Shown here: piece by piece, positions 1 through 12,600 of the stretch
Layout: every line of letters begins with the position of its first letter
How positions within the stretch are numbered: the first letter of the stretch is position 1
Assembly: GCF_000003815.2 (NCBI RefSeq)
Contig: NC_049993.1
Span: forward strand, 12,096,098-12,160,097
Direction of reading: 5' to 3'
Length of the DNA: 64,000 nt
Origin: Branchiostoma floridae
Taxonomy: Eukaryota > Chordata > Leptocardii > Amphioxiformes > Branchiostomatidae
Translations under genes and position numbers: made by a program
The notes under the pieces: generated by a model
What the model saw: only the letters and a program-made list of their open reading frames with translations
Told to the model about the DNA's origin: nothing
Database searches by the model: none

Positions 1-3000
1 TTTTTATCCCTTGTCCCATTGTCTGTTAACCAAAGAGGGTAATATCAAGACATAAAATCAGTGTTTTGGTGACAGGGAGAATACTGTCAATTCATTTATT
101 TTCCCAGGACTTTTGTAAAGAAAAAAAGAGGTGTTAACGTTGGTTCACGGTTTGTGCGTTAATAAATATATGTATTGGAGACACATATTCGTGGCATTAT
201 GAACTTGTGGTGGTGAGGTCACTTTGAAAGCAAATTAAAAGCACTGCAAATGTTTGAAGATTCACAGTAATTGTTTCTGCAATTTGAGGATTAAATGGAG
301 CAATTGTTACTCTGAGATTAACTCCAACTTAGAGTCTAAGTCAAGTGTCTTCTGGGAGGTCTAGTGGACCCATAATCTTACAAACAGCTCATTCAGTTCT
401 GGTAAGTGTTCTGTACTTAGGTTACATGTAATCAACACAACAAGATCTCCTATATCCTGATTCAATGATCATACTGTTTAGTCAGATCAATCCAGTAATG
501 TTACCTTGGAACCAAAGCCTGGCCTGGGTTGGGCTTAGCTTGTTGTTGTATTATCTCTGAGCAGATGTTAGGAGGGAAAACTACAGTCAAACCTGTCCAA
601 GTGACCACCTCTTCTTAGCAACCACCTGGCCATATATTATTACGACCGCTTTTTCTCGGTCCCGAAAATTTGCCCCATTGACGTAAGACCGTCACGTAAG
701 CATTAAGAGATCTCTTCACAACAACCTCCTTGCCAACGCAACTGAGACCGCCAAAAATTGGGACCAAATTCCTGTCCATAACGACCATCACTTTCAAATT
801 TTGAGGTGTCGTAGGTTTTCAACGATTTTGTGCCGAATTCTTCTAACCGACCACCTGACCAAATCAACCACTTTTGCCTGTTCCCCCAGGTGGTCGTCTT
901 GGGCAAATTTGACTGTATTTCTAGAAGTCTTGAATTGTTCATTGTGGTTTTCACAAAGTTGAATGACACTGCAAGTGTGCATTTCATGCATTGTATAATT
1001 ATAACTACTGTAATACAGCATTGTGTCAACCACAACTTGAAACTTTTTCCCCTTATACGACGGAATTAGTTCCCCACAAAAGTAAATGAATTTACCATAC
1101 TTAGGCAGAATAAAACCTGGGTGTGTTTTCTTTCCCATAGTCAGGAACTGCAAATCCCAAGACAGAAAATGATTTCCAAGATCAGCTTGAAGATTAGTTT
1201 GTGTATCAAATATCGCTGAGTTAACTGCCCTTAATTTTTTTAATAGAAAACAGTAGCTTATGTCAGCTCCAGTCAATTGACATGTGATGATGGTTTGTTT
1301 CTTCAATCATGTCAATTTGGAAGACCAGTGGGAAGGGTGTCCTCCTCTGCAGGTTTTCATGTGGCTGTGATTATAATGTAGGGCAGGAGTTTTTATTAAG
1401 ATTGACAACAGATGTAATTTATATGAGAGTGAGGTCTGTAAAAGGAGAGATTTTTGTGGTGGTTTTATGTTTGTGAAATTGAAACCATGAATTTTTCTTT
1501 GATCATTTGATTTGATTTTAATCTACCCCCTTGTTTCAAGTTTGTATGGTAATATACTGCAAACTCATTTAGGCTTGCAGGGAGTTTATTTCAAGGTAGG
1601 TGGGGAAGTGTTTCAACACTTTAGTAGTACAGACATCATTAGACACACTGCATACCATACCGCAATTATTTCAAGATTTCCAGTATTGATAGATTTTCTA
1701 AAGCTTTCAATGTAGCTATAAGTTTCTTTTGGTAGAAATAGAAAAAAAATCTTTACTTTTTCTATGAAAATAGAATTTGGAAAATAGTATGCTGCAAACT
1801 GCATTCTGGCAACTGCAATTGGACATAGAATCCACAGCAACTGAAGCATTGTGTTGATTGAAAAGTATCCAACCTTTCATCCGTAGCCAAAGTGCTTCTG
1901 ACAAAGCCATCTTTGTTGTTGTTCCAAAGTTCACAGGCACGGCCCAACTACAGGGGAATATGTGAAAGGAGAAAAGGAACAAAGACAGGAGAATTTCTAT
2001 GGGAATATTTTTCCCTTCGTTAAGTTGGTATTCCCTAAGTTCCCAGCATAACAGTACACAAATTGAATGGTAATCTGTCCCCTTGTAATCTGTCCTTGTT
2101 TGTCAGATGTTTTATCCTATCCAAGAAACAGATTTACATTTTGTATCTTAATTATATTTCTGAATAGTAGTACTGACTTGATTTGGCCTGAACTTTGGGA
2201 CAATTATTCAGACTTCCTGTTGTGGCATGTAGCTTCCCTTTTTAGCCCCAACTGTGTGGGTTTGAGGTTTAAAAGATCTGGTGGACCAGAACCTTTTTTC
2301 CTTGTGGTTAAAAATGCCACAAATCACCTGCTGTCATCACAGGGAACTTGTGTTTCAGATAACCTTTACATGACCTTGAAAATGTCAACAGTGCACCTTC
2401 TACTAGCAGAACCTTAGCTGTTCATGTGCAAATCGTAAAGAATTGTAGAGGATTTTCTTTTGTCTTTCCATTCTAGTTAGTAGTAATGAAAAGAGAAGAA
2501 AAATATTGATTTGAGATATTTTGAATTTCCAGTTACATTTTAATTTCCAGCTTGGTAATTATTACATACCATTATGAGCTTGGGGCCTATCTCTACCATT
2601 AATTAGCACACGCCAGGGAATTTTCATTTTCAGTTGCATCAATCACAAGTCCATCAGAATTTAGAAAGTTATACTTCCTCTTTTCTTGTTTACAGATTCA
2701 TAGATTTTGTCCATGGTTCCCTCAGGGCCATTTTTCAATTTGTGCCTAAATGTTTTCTCTTTAGTAAATGGAATAATGGGCTAACTTAGACCTAGAGAAA
2801 GCCTCTTCAAATAAAGGATAAAGCAAGCCGTAACTATATACAGTATCATACGTACCGGTGTACATGCATGTACCTATGAATATTTTATGAATAGAGTCTA
2901 GACCACTAGATTCCCAGTCATAATGATAATGGATGGAACATTTTATGAGATGTTTTCCTCCTGATATTTCCCAAACAAGGAGAGTAGGAACTGTTATCTC

Positions 3001-3061
3001 TTAGTTCAGAGAAATGGAGGGGATGTCCCACTGGCTGGTCATGCTGACCAGATCTTATCTT
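1..3061. other. Upstream flank of receptor A, no gene seen
   Basis: Apart from the MITE at 584-915 no supported gene was found. The open frames here are short, with no recognisable domain or convincing splice context. A distal promoter or first 5' UTR exon of receptor A should lie in this stretch, because the leader exon at 3515 begins with a splice acceptor, but it cannot be placed by eye. Confidence 0.5.
584..915. mobile_element. Short pogo/Tigger-like MITE
   Basis: A 332-bp non-autonomous element. The left end reads cagtcaaacctgtccaagtg and the right end is its imperfect inverse (gtggtcgtcttgggcaaatttgactg). Both ends are flanked by TA, the target duplication of Tc1/mariner-pogo elements, and CAGT termini are typical of Tigger/pogo. 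Open frames that cross it (for example on the minus strand, 794-1306) are repeat-derived and not genes. Confidence 0.7.
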
Positions 3062-3070
3062 ATTTCAGGA

Positions 3071-3110
3071 AATGCAGCTCCACTGGGCAAATTTGGCAGT
3101 TGTCCTAAAT
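3071..3110 (+). repeat. Diverged duplicate of the receptor A leader acceptor
   Basis: The block ttcag + gaaatgcagctccactgg and the following gcaaatttggcagtt closely repeat the start of the receptor A leader exon at 3510-3556 (ttcag, gacatgcagctg, ccactgggcaaacttggcagtt). It could be an alternative 5' UTR exon or a decaying duplicate; the sequence alone does not decide. Confidence 0.5.
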
Positions 3111-3153
3111 GTGTTTATATTCTTGGAGGATAGGCCTGCATTTCCTGCAGAAA

Positions 3154-3167
3154 CCACAAGGTGGCAG
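3154..3167 (+). promoter_or_regulatory. CTCF-like site
   Basis: ccacaaggtggcag matches the bilaterian CTCF core consensus CCASYAGRKGGCRS at 13 of 14 positions (only position 5 differs). It lies about 430 bp upstream of the receptor A start codon. Such a match can occur by chance in a 64-kb window. Confidence 0.35.
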
Positions 3168-3514
3168 TACTACAGTAGAGGCCAGTTAATTGCAGAGTGG
3201 AAAACGCACAGTTCTGTTAATTGCACGGGATCTCAAAATCCCGTGGTCGTGCGGTTCGGCTGGAAAACCAAACGCCTTGTTGCACCATCCGGATAAACGT
3301 ACGAAATATGCTTGCAAATGGGGTGTGCAAATAATTAAACGGCTTCTACTGGCTGCAAAGTCTTCTGCCCCTTGTTTTAGCCTAGAAGTTAGTAGAACTA
3401 GAACATAAAACCACTGCAAACACTCCATTTTCTTCTTACTGCCAAAATAAAATCCCTGCAAACATTTCCCCTTTTGTTGTTACTTGTTGTTAACCAAATT
3501 GTATCATTTTTCAG

Positions 3515-3582
3515 GACATGCAGCTGAAACCCTCCACTGGGCAAACTTGGCAGTTTCCTCACCAGTCCTTTCACCAATCAGG
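3515..3582 (+). other. 5' UTR part of receptor A exon 1, with uORF
   Basis: A clear acceptor (tatcatttttcag) ends at 3514, so transcription probably begins further upstream. The leader holds an upstream ORF of 22 codons starting at ATG 3518 and ending at TGA 3584-3586. Its stop overlaps the main ATG at 3583 as ATGA. Confidence 0.5.
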
Positions 3583-3682
3583 ATGACTAGGAGGGAGAGG
3601 TCAAAGGTTAAGGCCATGCAAGAACATACCTTCATTCCCATCATCCTTTGTATTTTGGCTGGAATACAAACATCAGATGCCT
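3583..3682 (+). CDS. Receptor A exon 1: signal peptide
   Basis: Encodes residues 1-33. A basic N-terminus (MTRRERSKVK) is followed by a hydrophobic core (FIPIILCILAG) and a small-residue cleavage region (TSDA). The second Met at 3616 would give a compact signal peptide and is a plausible alternative start. Donor gtaagt at 3683; phase 1. Confidence 0.85.
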
Positions 3683-6600
3683 GTAAGTATTTCATGCATC
3701 CAAACCTGGCAGTTTCAAAATTGTAAAGGGAGAAATAATTTTTGTATTAACTATTTTTGTACAGGGATGATTTTGGAACAGTCAAATTTTGAATCGGGAG
3801 GGATGGGAAATACTGTATGTTTACTTGCAAATTTTGCATTTGTCTGTGCTTCAATGTGTATACATATTTTATTTCTATCCCACTTCTAGCAGCCCTCGGA
3901 CTGAGCTGTGCAGTGTGCAGTGCAACTCACCCAGATTCCAACATCACGTGTACATGGCACACAGAGCCTGGTGTTTCATACTCACTCTTCTTCAGACTAC
4001 AACTCGGAACAGCATGCACAAGGTAGAGGCTACATCCTTGGTTTGAATGCAAGAGTTTTTATTACATGTCTGTCAGTATTATGTCACTAACAATGGATTC
4101 TTTGTACATGTACATCTAGCTGTCCAGTTCAAATTTCATTTTCAAACTTCAGATGCTTCTGCTTCAATTGGAGCATAGATTCTTAAAAGTATTGACATGT
4201 GTTTAACATAATTCATGTACTGCTTCCTGTATGTTCTATTTGTCTATCTATGATTATGTTTCCAAAGGAAAACGTTTAATTTTTGCTGGCTTCTTCTGCC
4301 AGCCAATGAAAAAAGAGACGACCGCCTTTCTAGCTTTCTGATTGTCTGGTAGTCTAGTTTGTTTTTTCTGTTATATAACCTTATTTAACTATATTGTTTT
4401 GTCCATGTAAAACATTGCAAATTTGTTCCGTGTTGTTTTTCAGTCATACTACATGGCAAGTGTGTAGCAGTTCATCAGAAGGCATATGTGAAATCCCCTT
4501 TCTGCACTGTGAATCCACATTTGACCGGTATGAAGTGAAGGTGGAAACATCCAACTCAGAGTCCCAAACAACTAGCTTCTACAAAGATGAAATCGGTAGG
4601 TTATAGGTATTGCGCGGATCCCTTTGAACTGCCATAATAGCAATCAAAGCATGATATAAAGTTAACACATTCAAGTTTGCGGGTTTTCGTGGTAGCGGGA
4701 AAATGGAAAATGGAGCTTTTATCAATGTGGTCGTTTTGAGTTTGCGGTAGTGCTCTACACTGTAGTCCCATACTGTTTAATCTCAACCACTTTTGCTTGT
4801 GTCCCAGAGTAATATCTGTTGAGGGTGGGGATTGTTTCACAAATTCATGCTATGAGGCCACCTAACTACTTGATACAGAACTGCAGTTTCAACAGATACG
4901 ACCATAGTGGAGCTCATCTTGCCCTCCACCTTATGCATTTTGCCCGTTTGAATTTATCCATGCAGCAAGTCCCCCCTCTCCACCTCATTGGTGTAGTCCA
5001 AAGGAAAGGCAACAACCTATACAGCCTAGCAGCAATAAAATCTCAGGAATCTTTGGGAAGGGAGAGTCCAAGTTTCGTGGGGTCCGTGGACTTAAATGCC
5101 CCCCTTCATGGTGGGCGGTGCGTGGAATAGGTACCAGAGGTATGAAGTCAGGGCTTTAATTCCAAAGGTGGACTGCCTCTCCAAGCTCTCAATCTCTGGG
5201 TGTTATTGTACTACAAAAATTCATTTTCTTATTTTTCTTGTTTTTTTCTTTTACAAGGAAAATTTTGAAAACCCACTTTTTTTTGTTAACGCTAATGGAC
5301 CAATAAGTATATTCCTTGTGGTCAACATCTATTTCTGACACATTTCTGAAACTTAACGTATGAGCTGGTGGTCTGATTAAGGACATTCTTTCTACATCCC
5401 TATGTTTAAGCCTGGGGCCTCACGGTGCACAGTTTCCATCGGTATCCACATGGTGGTATAGTAGTCAAACCTGTACAAGTGACTACCATTATAATATGTG
5501 TACATAAGGATGACCTGGCCATTGTTACAAATTTTTGCTGGTTCCTGTGTTAACTTCTATTACATGAGTCTTTTCTGACAAGGACAGGATTGTTAAAAGA
5601 ACCACGTCTAAAGTGACAACCTGTCAAAGTGACCACCTGTCTAATGCGTCCACTCTACTATATAAAGTGACCATCTGTCCACATAGACCAAATATTGGTC
5701 CTTGAGTGGTCTTCTTGGGCAGGTTTGACTGTACTGCATGGGCTATATGTACAAGCAGGAGAGACTCTCAGACTCACTAGGCCAGCAGTGATGCTGAAAG
5801 CAACGGGTGGTGAGCATGCAGTTACCACACACACTAGATGCATTACACTACACAGCCATTGCCTAAACTTTCTACTTTATTTTATGCTACTGGTTTCCTC
5901 CACAGCCAAACCCCACCCCCCTGAAGACCTGACTGTGCAGCCTGACAGCAGTACACAGTTGACAGTACGATGGAAGATGCCAGAGTGTGCAGATTTAGGT
6001 TTTAACAGCTACACTTGTCAGGTGGAATACACCTCACAACAGAACAGAACCAGGGTTAGTGGACAAATTCTGTGATCATATCTAAGAAGGCATTTCTAAA
6101 AAGTTTAAGCTATTTCTTTTGTGTATTAGATGTGGTGGTATCAATTGTAATTGTTTCTACAATTGTTCAATGGTATCAGAATAGATCGAAGATTTGATGA
6201 TGATTTATGACTTGTATTTGCACATTAATCATTACCTCCTTATTGTTTGAAATTGTCTCCTTTGCATGCTGCAGGTGTCAGATGTTTCGGTTTCCTTTGA
6301 CCGGCATACATTCAAGGAGTTGCAAAACCTGACTCCGTACACACTGTACAGGGTCCGTGTGAGGTGCAAGCCTTTATTTAGAGATACTTGGGGAGAGTTC
6401 ACATCTACAGTGGAAGCACGAACTAATGCCACAGGTAAGAAAACTGACTTGTGTATTTCTACATCAAGTTACAGGTATATTGTTGCCTCCGTGTATGCAG
6501 GTTTTGTTTTAGGAGTGTCTGGATGTTTGTATTCTTTTGTGAATGTAGTTATGTGGAAGGAAGTTAGTGGGAAGATACTGTCACCACAAAGAACAGGAAG

Positions 6601-9600
6601 TAGAGTTCAGAGGTTGCAAAACTAGTTGTTAATCACGTGTATTCGTCGTTATTGTAGACATACAAGAGACAAGATACTTTGTGAAGGTTGGAGATTGTTG
6701 AACTCATTTTTTTATTGCATTGTGCACATAGAAAAATTGTACAAATTTTCTTGCTTTTGTCTCAGCCCCAGACCATGGTCCTAATGTACAGACACCAGAA
6801 GATGTGTGGTTAGACTACAGAAAAGGGCTGCGAAACATCACCTTGCAGTGGCAGGTAATACAGACATACAGTATTATACAGCACCTTATGGGGTGTCATG
6901 CCCTTTTTACCGGGTAGCTGAATACAAGACAGGGATGCGCTAGGTCTGACAGAAGGATTTGCTCCATTGCACACTGGGGCATGCCCCTATTCTTTTGCAA
7001 AGGTCTGTTGGGTTCTCTAACGTGTGTGGGGTGTGACTCTCCCAAACATGGGACCTCCAGTTATTGTAAAGCTGCAAACGATGGCAGAGCCCTGAACTAT
7101 GCTGGTCTTATTTGAAACAAGTGAGAACTTGACTTTAGAGCATATTTATATAGAATACAACACAGGGTATTCCGTATCGCCTGAGGTATGGCCCGACTGC
7201 CCGAAGGCCGGAGGGTGATCTAACCTGCGGGAGGGCCAAGCCAGAGGGCGATATCATGCCAACCCGAAGAAACTCAAGTTTATCGCGAAAAAAAAGAGCA
7301 AAAGACGTGACATCAATGCATATTGTGTCCACAACTTCGTCAATTTGATCAAAAGAATCAGGCAAAGGAACAAACTGTTGTTTGAGCTTTTGACAGCAGC
7401 ACATGCAAGTGAGCTCAAATCTATGGAGCCCCTGGCTATACTGTAAGATACGGACCAGTCGGAACCCCAATATCGAATGTAAATACAGATCGGGTATGAT
7501 ATAAAGCATAGTATAGTAGGCTTTTCAATTTGTGTAGCATCTCTTTAACAAGTATTTTTCTCCCTCAGGCTTTATCACTGACAGATTCAAATGGAGTTCT
7601 CCTGGGGTACTGCATCAGAGTCCGAGACGTGAGAACAGATGAGGTGATGGAGTTGACAGTGATTGACAGCGGCGCTCAGACCTACACCCACACCCTGGGC
7701 AACCTGAAACTGTCCGGGTACCGAGTGGACATCACGGCGTATAACCAGGAGGGAGAATCTCCCGCGACATCTCTCGTCATTCCGGACAGAGCAAAAAGTG
7801 AGCTCAGGCTTATGGTGTTGCTGATGAGATAGAAAAGACATGCATATTTTATTTTATCTATTTTATGGCTTGGCAGTGCATGCACGGTTTGGGCTGCCTG
7901 ACTATCCTGTGGCTATTACAAAAGGGTAAGCCCTGCTGACAGAGACAAAGACAAATATTTTATATACATTAAGTCTTTTTGGTACAAAACTGCTATCCAT
8001 GCTTGTTGACATTTACATACATGTAGATATAAAAGATATGGAGATAATGTTGTATTTCTTTCAATCTTTTGATTTGACAAAACTTATAATTTTGTTGTTA
8101 TTATTTTGATGCTGTTGTTCTCAAAACAAAACATAACTTAAAGAAAATTATGTTTCTTCTCCTGCAGAGCCTGATCCTCCAATAGACCTCATTGCCATGG
8201 CAACAAGTGACAGCTACCTTCAGTTGTCATGGCAACCCCCAGCAGAAGTAGGAGGCATTGAAACCTACCTCATCCTGTGGTGTGAGCTGGAAACAGATGT
8301 AACCTGCCTACGGCCTGAGAAGAACATGTCTGTTGCTGGGAATGAGCTGTCAATCAAAGTGATTGACAGTTGGAGACCTCTGGCTCGCTACAGATTCGTG
8401 GTGAAGGCAGTGAACTCAGCAGGACAGAGTGAGACATCCAACACTGCTGCTGGTTACGTTGCACAAGGAGGTAAGAAGGCATCTTGAATTGTCTGCTAAT
8501 ATTGAGTATGCTTTGCAGAATTGTAAGATGGAACGAGTGAGATTGACAGGAGCCAAGGTTTCAAAGTGACGTAGCTATCTTTAATTTTTTTATATAATAG
8601 AACCTATGACATGTTATTAGTGACTCTATCTGTTATGTATGTTAGTTAAGATCCCTGCCACATCGTTCAGTGTATAAGGTGGTGCCCATCGCCTTTTCTA
8701 TGGCCCTTGGGCCTCACAGTTGCAGCACTACAGCAGGGACTAATTCAATGGTGCCTGTTATTGTACAATGTATTTCTTACATACTAATACTACCGGGTAC
8801 ATAATCAGGGCTCTAAATACTGGGTGTATACACTATTATGAATTACAAACCTTGACAATTGTTGGGATCATAAATGTTTATATTCTGGCCATTTTTGTGT
8901 CCCCAGTGCCATCCTCCCCTCCCCAGAATGTGACAGTCCAAGCTGAAACCTCCAAGTCTCTCCTGGTGAGATGGAAGGCACCACCTCTACAGGACAGGAG
9001 GGGGATCATCACCACATACAGGGTGTATTACTATGTTACACCCACTGTCAGGGGACAGCAGATGGCTACAGGTTTGTGTCTACCTATTACAACTGTTTTT
9101 GTTGTAGTTGTTGTGTTGTTCCTTTGTTTCTCTGTTTATATTGAGCCTTCCGTTATGACCACCTTTTTGCACAACACATTGGCTTGATGGACTGTGTTAT
9201 ACACTGTCTGTTAGGTGTAAGTAATAAGATGGACAGTGCTTCCCATATTGTAAATAGGCCAATCTCATGTACCTAAGAAAAGTCAGGTATAGAAAGTTAT
9301 AGATATGTCCGAGAATAGTTTCATTAGGCTTGTAAGTAACTGAATACCAAGATTCTTTGTAAACAACCAAATGGTTTCCTCAGGTTTACAATGTGCTGAT
9401 TGACATTGTTCTGTAACCGATCTCTATGTACTATATACGAACCTACATATCCTCTTCATCCTGTGTTGGACATAAGTTTTACTGTACATAAAAACTTTAC
9501 GTTTAAAAACTGCATCTGTAAGCAGTGACACCTGTGCTGCATTGCTATGCAAACCAGTCAGAATTGCCCTGAGGAAGGTGACAGATGGTTACGGAAACGT

Positions 9601-12600
9601 TAGTAAAATAAAACACTTGTTATTCATGGTAAAAATACAGTGGTACAAGTTCCACAATATGTTTTTGTGTTGTTTTTTTGTAGTCAGCCCAGTTACCAGG
9701 AGTAATTTTTTTCTTCTTCTTTACCAGTTGAGCGGAGTGTGTCAGTAAACATCACAGATGATGCCCAGCCTGTACAGTTCTCCCTGTCAGGGCTGGAACC
9801 GTTCACGCTCTACTCAGTCAGACTGTCAGCAGTTACATCACAGGGGGAGGGGAACAAGTCTCTACCCACAGGGGCACAGACTAGTCAGGCAGGTGAGGTA
9901 CAGCTGCTTGTCTCAGGTTTGGGATAACAAAAACCTGTTCTGCTTTACCTGCTAGTTCGTGGATGCCGCCATGATAATTTGTGATGTCACGGGTCAGCCA
10001 TCTTGGATACTACTTACTGACCTCAACTCAACAAATCATAAGTCAATTTGGAAAGGCATGATGTCAGCCGTTTGTCATCATTGATTATTGACTGTATTTA
10101 ACTCAAAAATGATATCATTAGTTGCCAAGCATTTGATTCGTTTTTCTAGAATGTAAGGGTGTTATTGAATTCTTGCAGCCATTTCCAGTATAAGCCAGGG
10201 GTAGGTGGAATTCTTTTCTCTTAACTGGCATCCGATTACAATTTATGAATTGTGCATGCAATCATGCTGCAGTAAATGATTTTGTTGCACCATTGTCTCT
10301 GTGTGTTTCTAGCTCCAAGTGACCCCCCAGCAGATGTGCAGATCAATGATATCACTGTGAACAATATCACCTTATCCTGGACACCCCCATCTCAGCCAAA
10401 TGGAATCATCCGTTATTACATCATCAAACATGGAAATGACACCATGTCAGATGGAAACCACACAGCGTTTGTTTTAGAGGGTCTTGAAGGAGACAGAGAC
10501 TATGCCATTCAAATACAAGGTTGTACTGCGGCAGAAACCCCATGTGGACCCTTGTCACCTGTGGAGCTTGTTCGAACCAAAGTTGGAGGTTTGTGAAAGT
10601 TCACTTTGTTCCTGCAAGTCATTTTTGCATTCCAGTCTGTCACTTTGTTTGACTTTAAGATTGAGACATAGATAGCAGAGAAAAAAATTCTTACAAAATC
10701 TTACCTTTAAGTTGAAAACCGCTAGCTTGACCAACCTCTTAGCTCACCTTTCTCTGAGAAAACTTCAAAATACCAAACTAGAACATAAAAACTTTTACGG
10801 ATCTGCATTCACTATCATGCTGAGTGAACAACTTATTTTGATTGACACCCGAATGCTGTCTATTGAACATAACCTTTTGCAATACTTACGGTTACATTGA
10901 TTTTGTTTTATTTTTTCAGCACCTGGAATTGTGCAAGATCTTCTGGCACAGTTCGACCCCACAAATGGTGACATAATTGTCTCTTGGACTCCACCTGTGC
11001 TGAAAAATGGGCGAGACATCAGCTATATTGTTTCATATGGACGGAAAGATCTCCGGAACGACAACACGGCCGTTACCACCACAATGCAATGGACCAATGA
11101 CAAGCTGGCTGACACTTGTTCAGATGGACTGGAGTTATTTTTCAGGGTACATGCCCGGACGAGGGACCCAGGAACAGGAGAGGTGTTTAATGGACCAGTG
11201 TCTACTGAATACCTGTCATGTGATACCAGACCAGGGACATCTTCCTCATCTAAGGGTGAAGCCTGTTTTTGTTTCACCTTAATAATACATCGCGTATTGA
11301 TAGATACTCAGGCCATGTTGATTTGATTATGTGAATGATAATTGCTTGCATAATTTTTGGGCCGAAATTTTCAACCATACTGCAAAATTATACAAAGCAG
11401 CTGCAAAATTAGAAATTGAGACGTAGACTTCAAGAAAAAATATTGGGAACGTATACAAATGTTGTAGAATGCCAAGGTCGATTCTAAGGTCAAAGAAGAT
11501 GTAATAAATTAGAATACATCAATTTCCCCTTTCCATCCCAAATATGGTCTTGTTGAATACTGAAGAAGATTCCTTTGTTATGTAGTTTATCACCCTTTAT
11601 TACTTGGAAAAGCTAAGCTGATGCAGTATCCATGTATGTCAAAGTTAACTATTGTACCTAAAGATTTTGACATTGTCATTAGTCAAAGTTTCAATTGTGA
11701 ACACAAATACTTGTAAAGTATTACATGAAGGAAAATTAGCAACAGACATCAGCTTTGTATGTTTATGTATTGAACTTCTAACCCAGAACCTTCATATTCT
11801 ATTTCAGACGTTCAAGGACTCAGACTGGCTTTGGAAGCTAAAGTGGGGATCATACTTGCTGTACTTATAGCATGTATGGTGGGTATTGCTGCACTGGTCC
11901 CCAGTCTTAGGAAAATGTAAGTATTTATTTTTCATTCCCATAATAGATTTTGAAACCAGTGTTCTTGTAAGTTGTATGTACTTTAATTGATTGTAAAGCA
12001 ACCTGTAGTACAATGGACCTAAACCTTTTCTTGTGCTTGGACGTTTGAAATATTCCAAGCTCACAAAATTTCTGTGTCCTTTTTTTAGGTATAATAAGAC
12101 CAAGAATGATGTCCCTGGACCTGCAGACTTCATCACTGATGCAAACCAGGTGTGTACATATAAAAACTGCAGTCTTCTTCTGTATCAGTTACTATTACAT
12201 GTGTACACATAAAAACTTCTTCTTCTTCTAACATCTATTATCATAATACCGGTACGTTTACGACGATTTCTCTATCCATACTGATTTGACAAATTGTCAA
12301 CGCATCATTTTCTCCAGTTACATGTTGCTGTTATAGGTTACCCTTGCCACTTCTTCTGTGTAACTTTTCTGCCACTCTTGTCCTGCTAAAAGCGTAATAT
12401 TGTAATTGTAACACGCCGCGGAATTACACGGCGAACGGGCGCGTGGTTGGGAGGGGGTAAAAAATACCGGTAGGAAGAAACACGGCACAATTAACTGCCG
12501 CTATGTACATTTATACATCCTCTGATCTTCCTTCCTTTTCTGTCAGTAAATGCATAAAACATAAACCTTCATGAGCATACAAAATGTCATGAGAAAACGG

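Noticed and set aside
794-1306. 170-codon minus-strand open frame
   Set aside because: It runs across the MITE at 584-915 and has no recognisable domain or splice context.
7135-7509. 124-codon minus-strand open frame in intron 6 of receptor A
   Set aside because: No recognisable domain; it falls in a probable inserted element and opposes the host gene.
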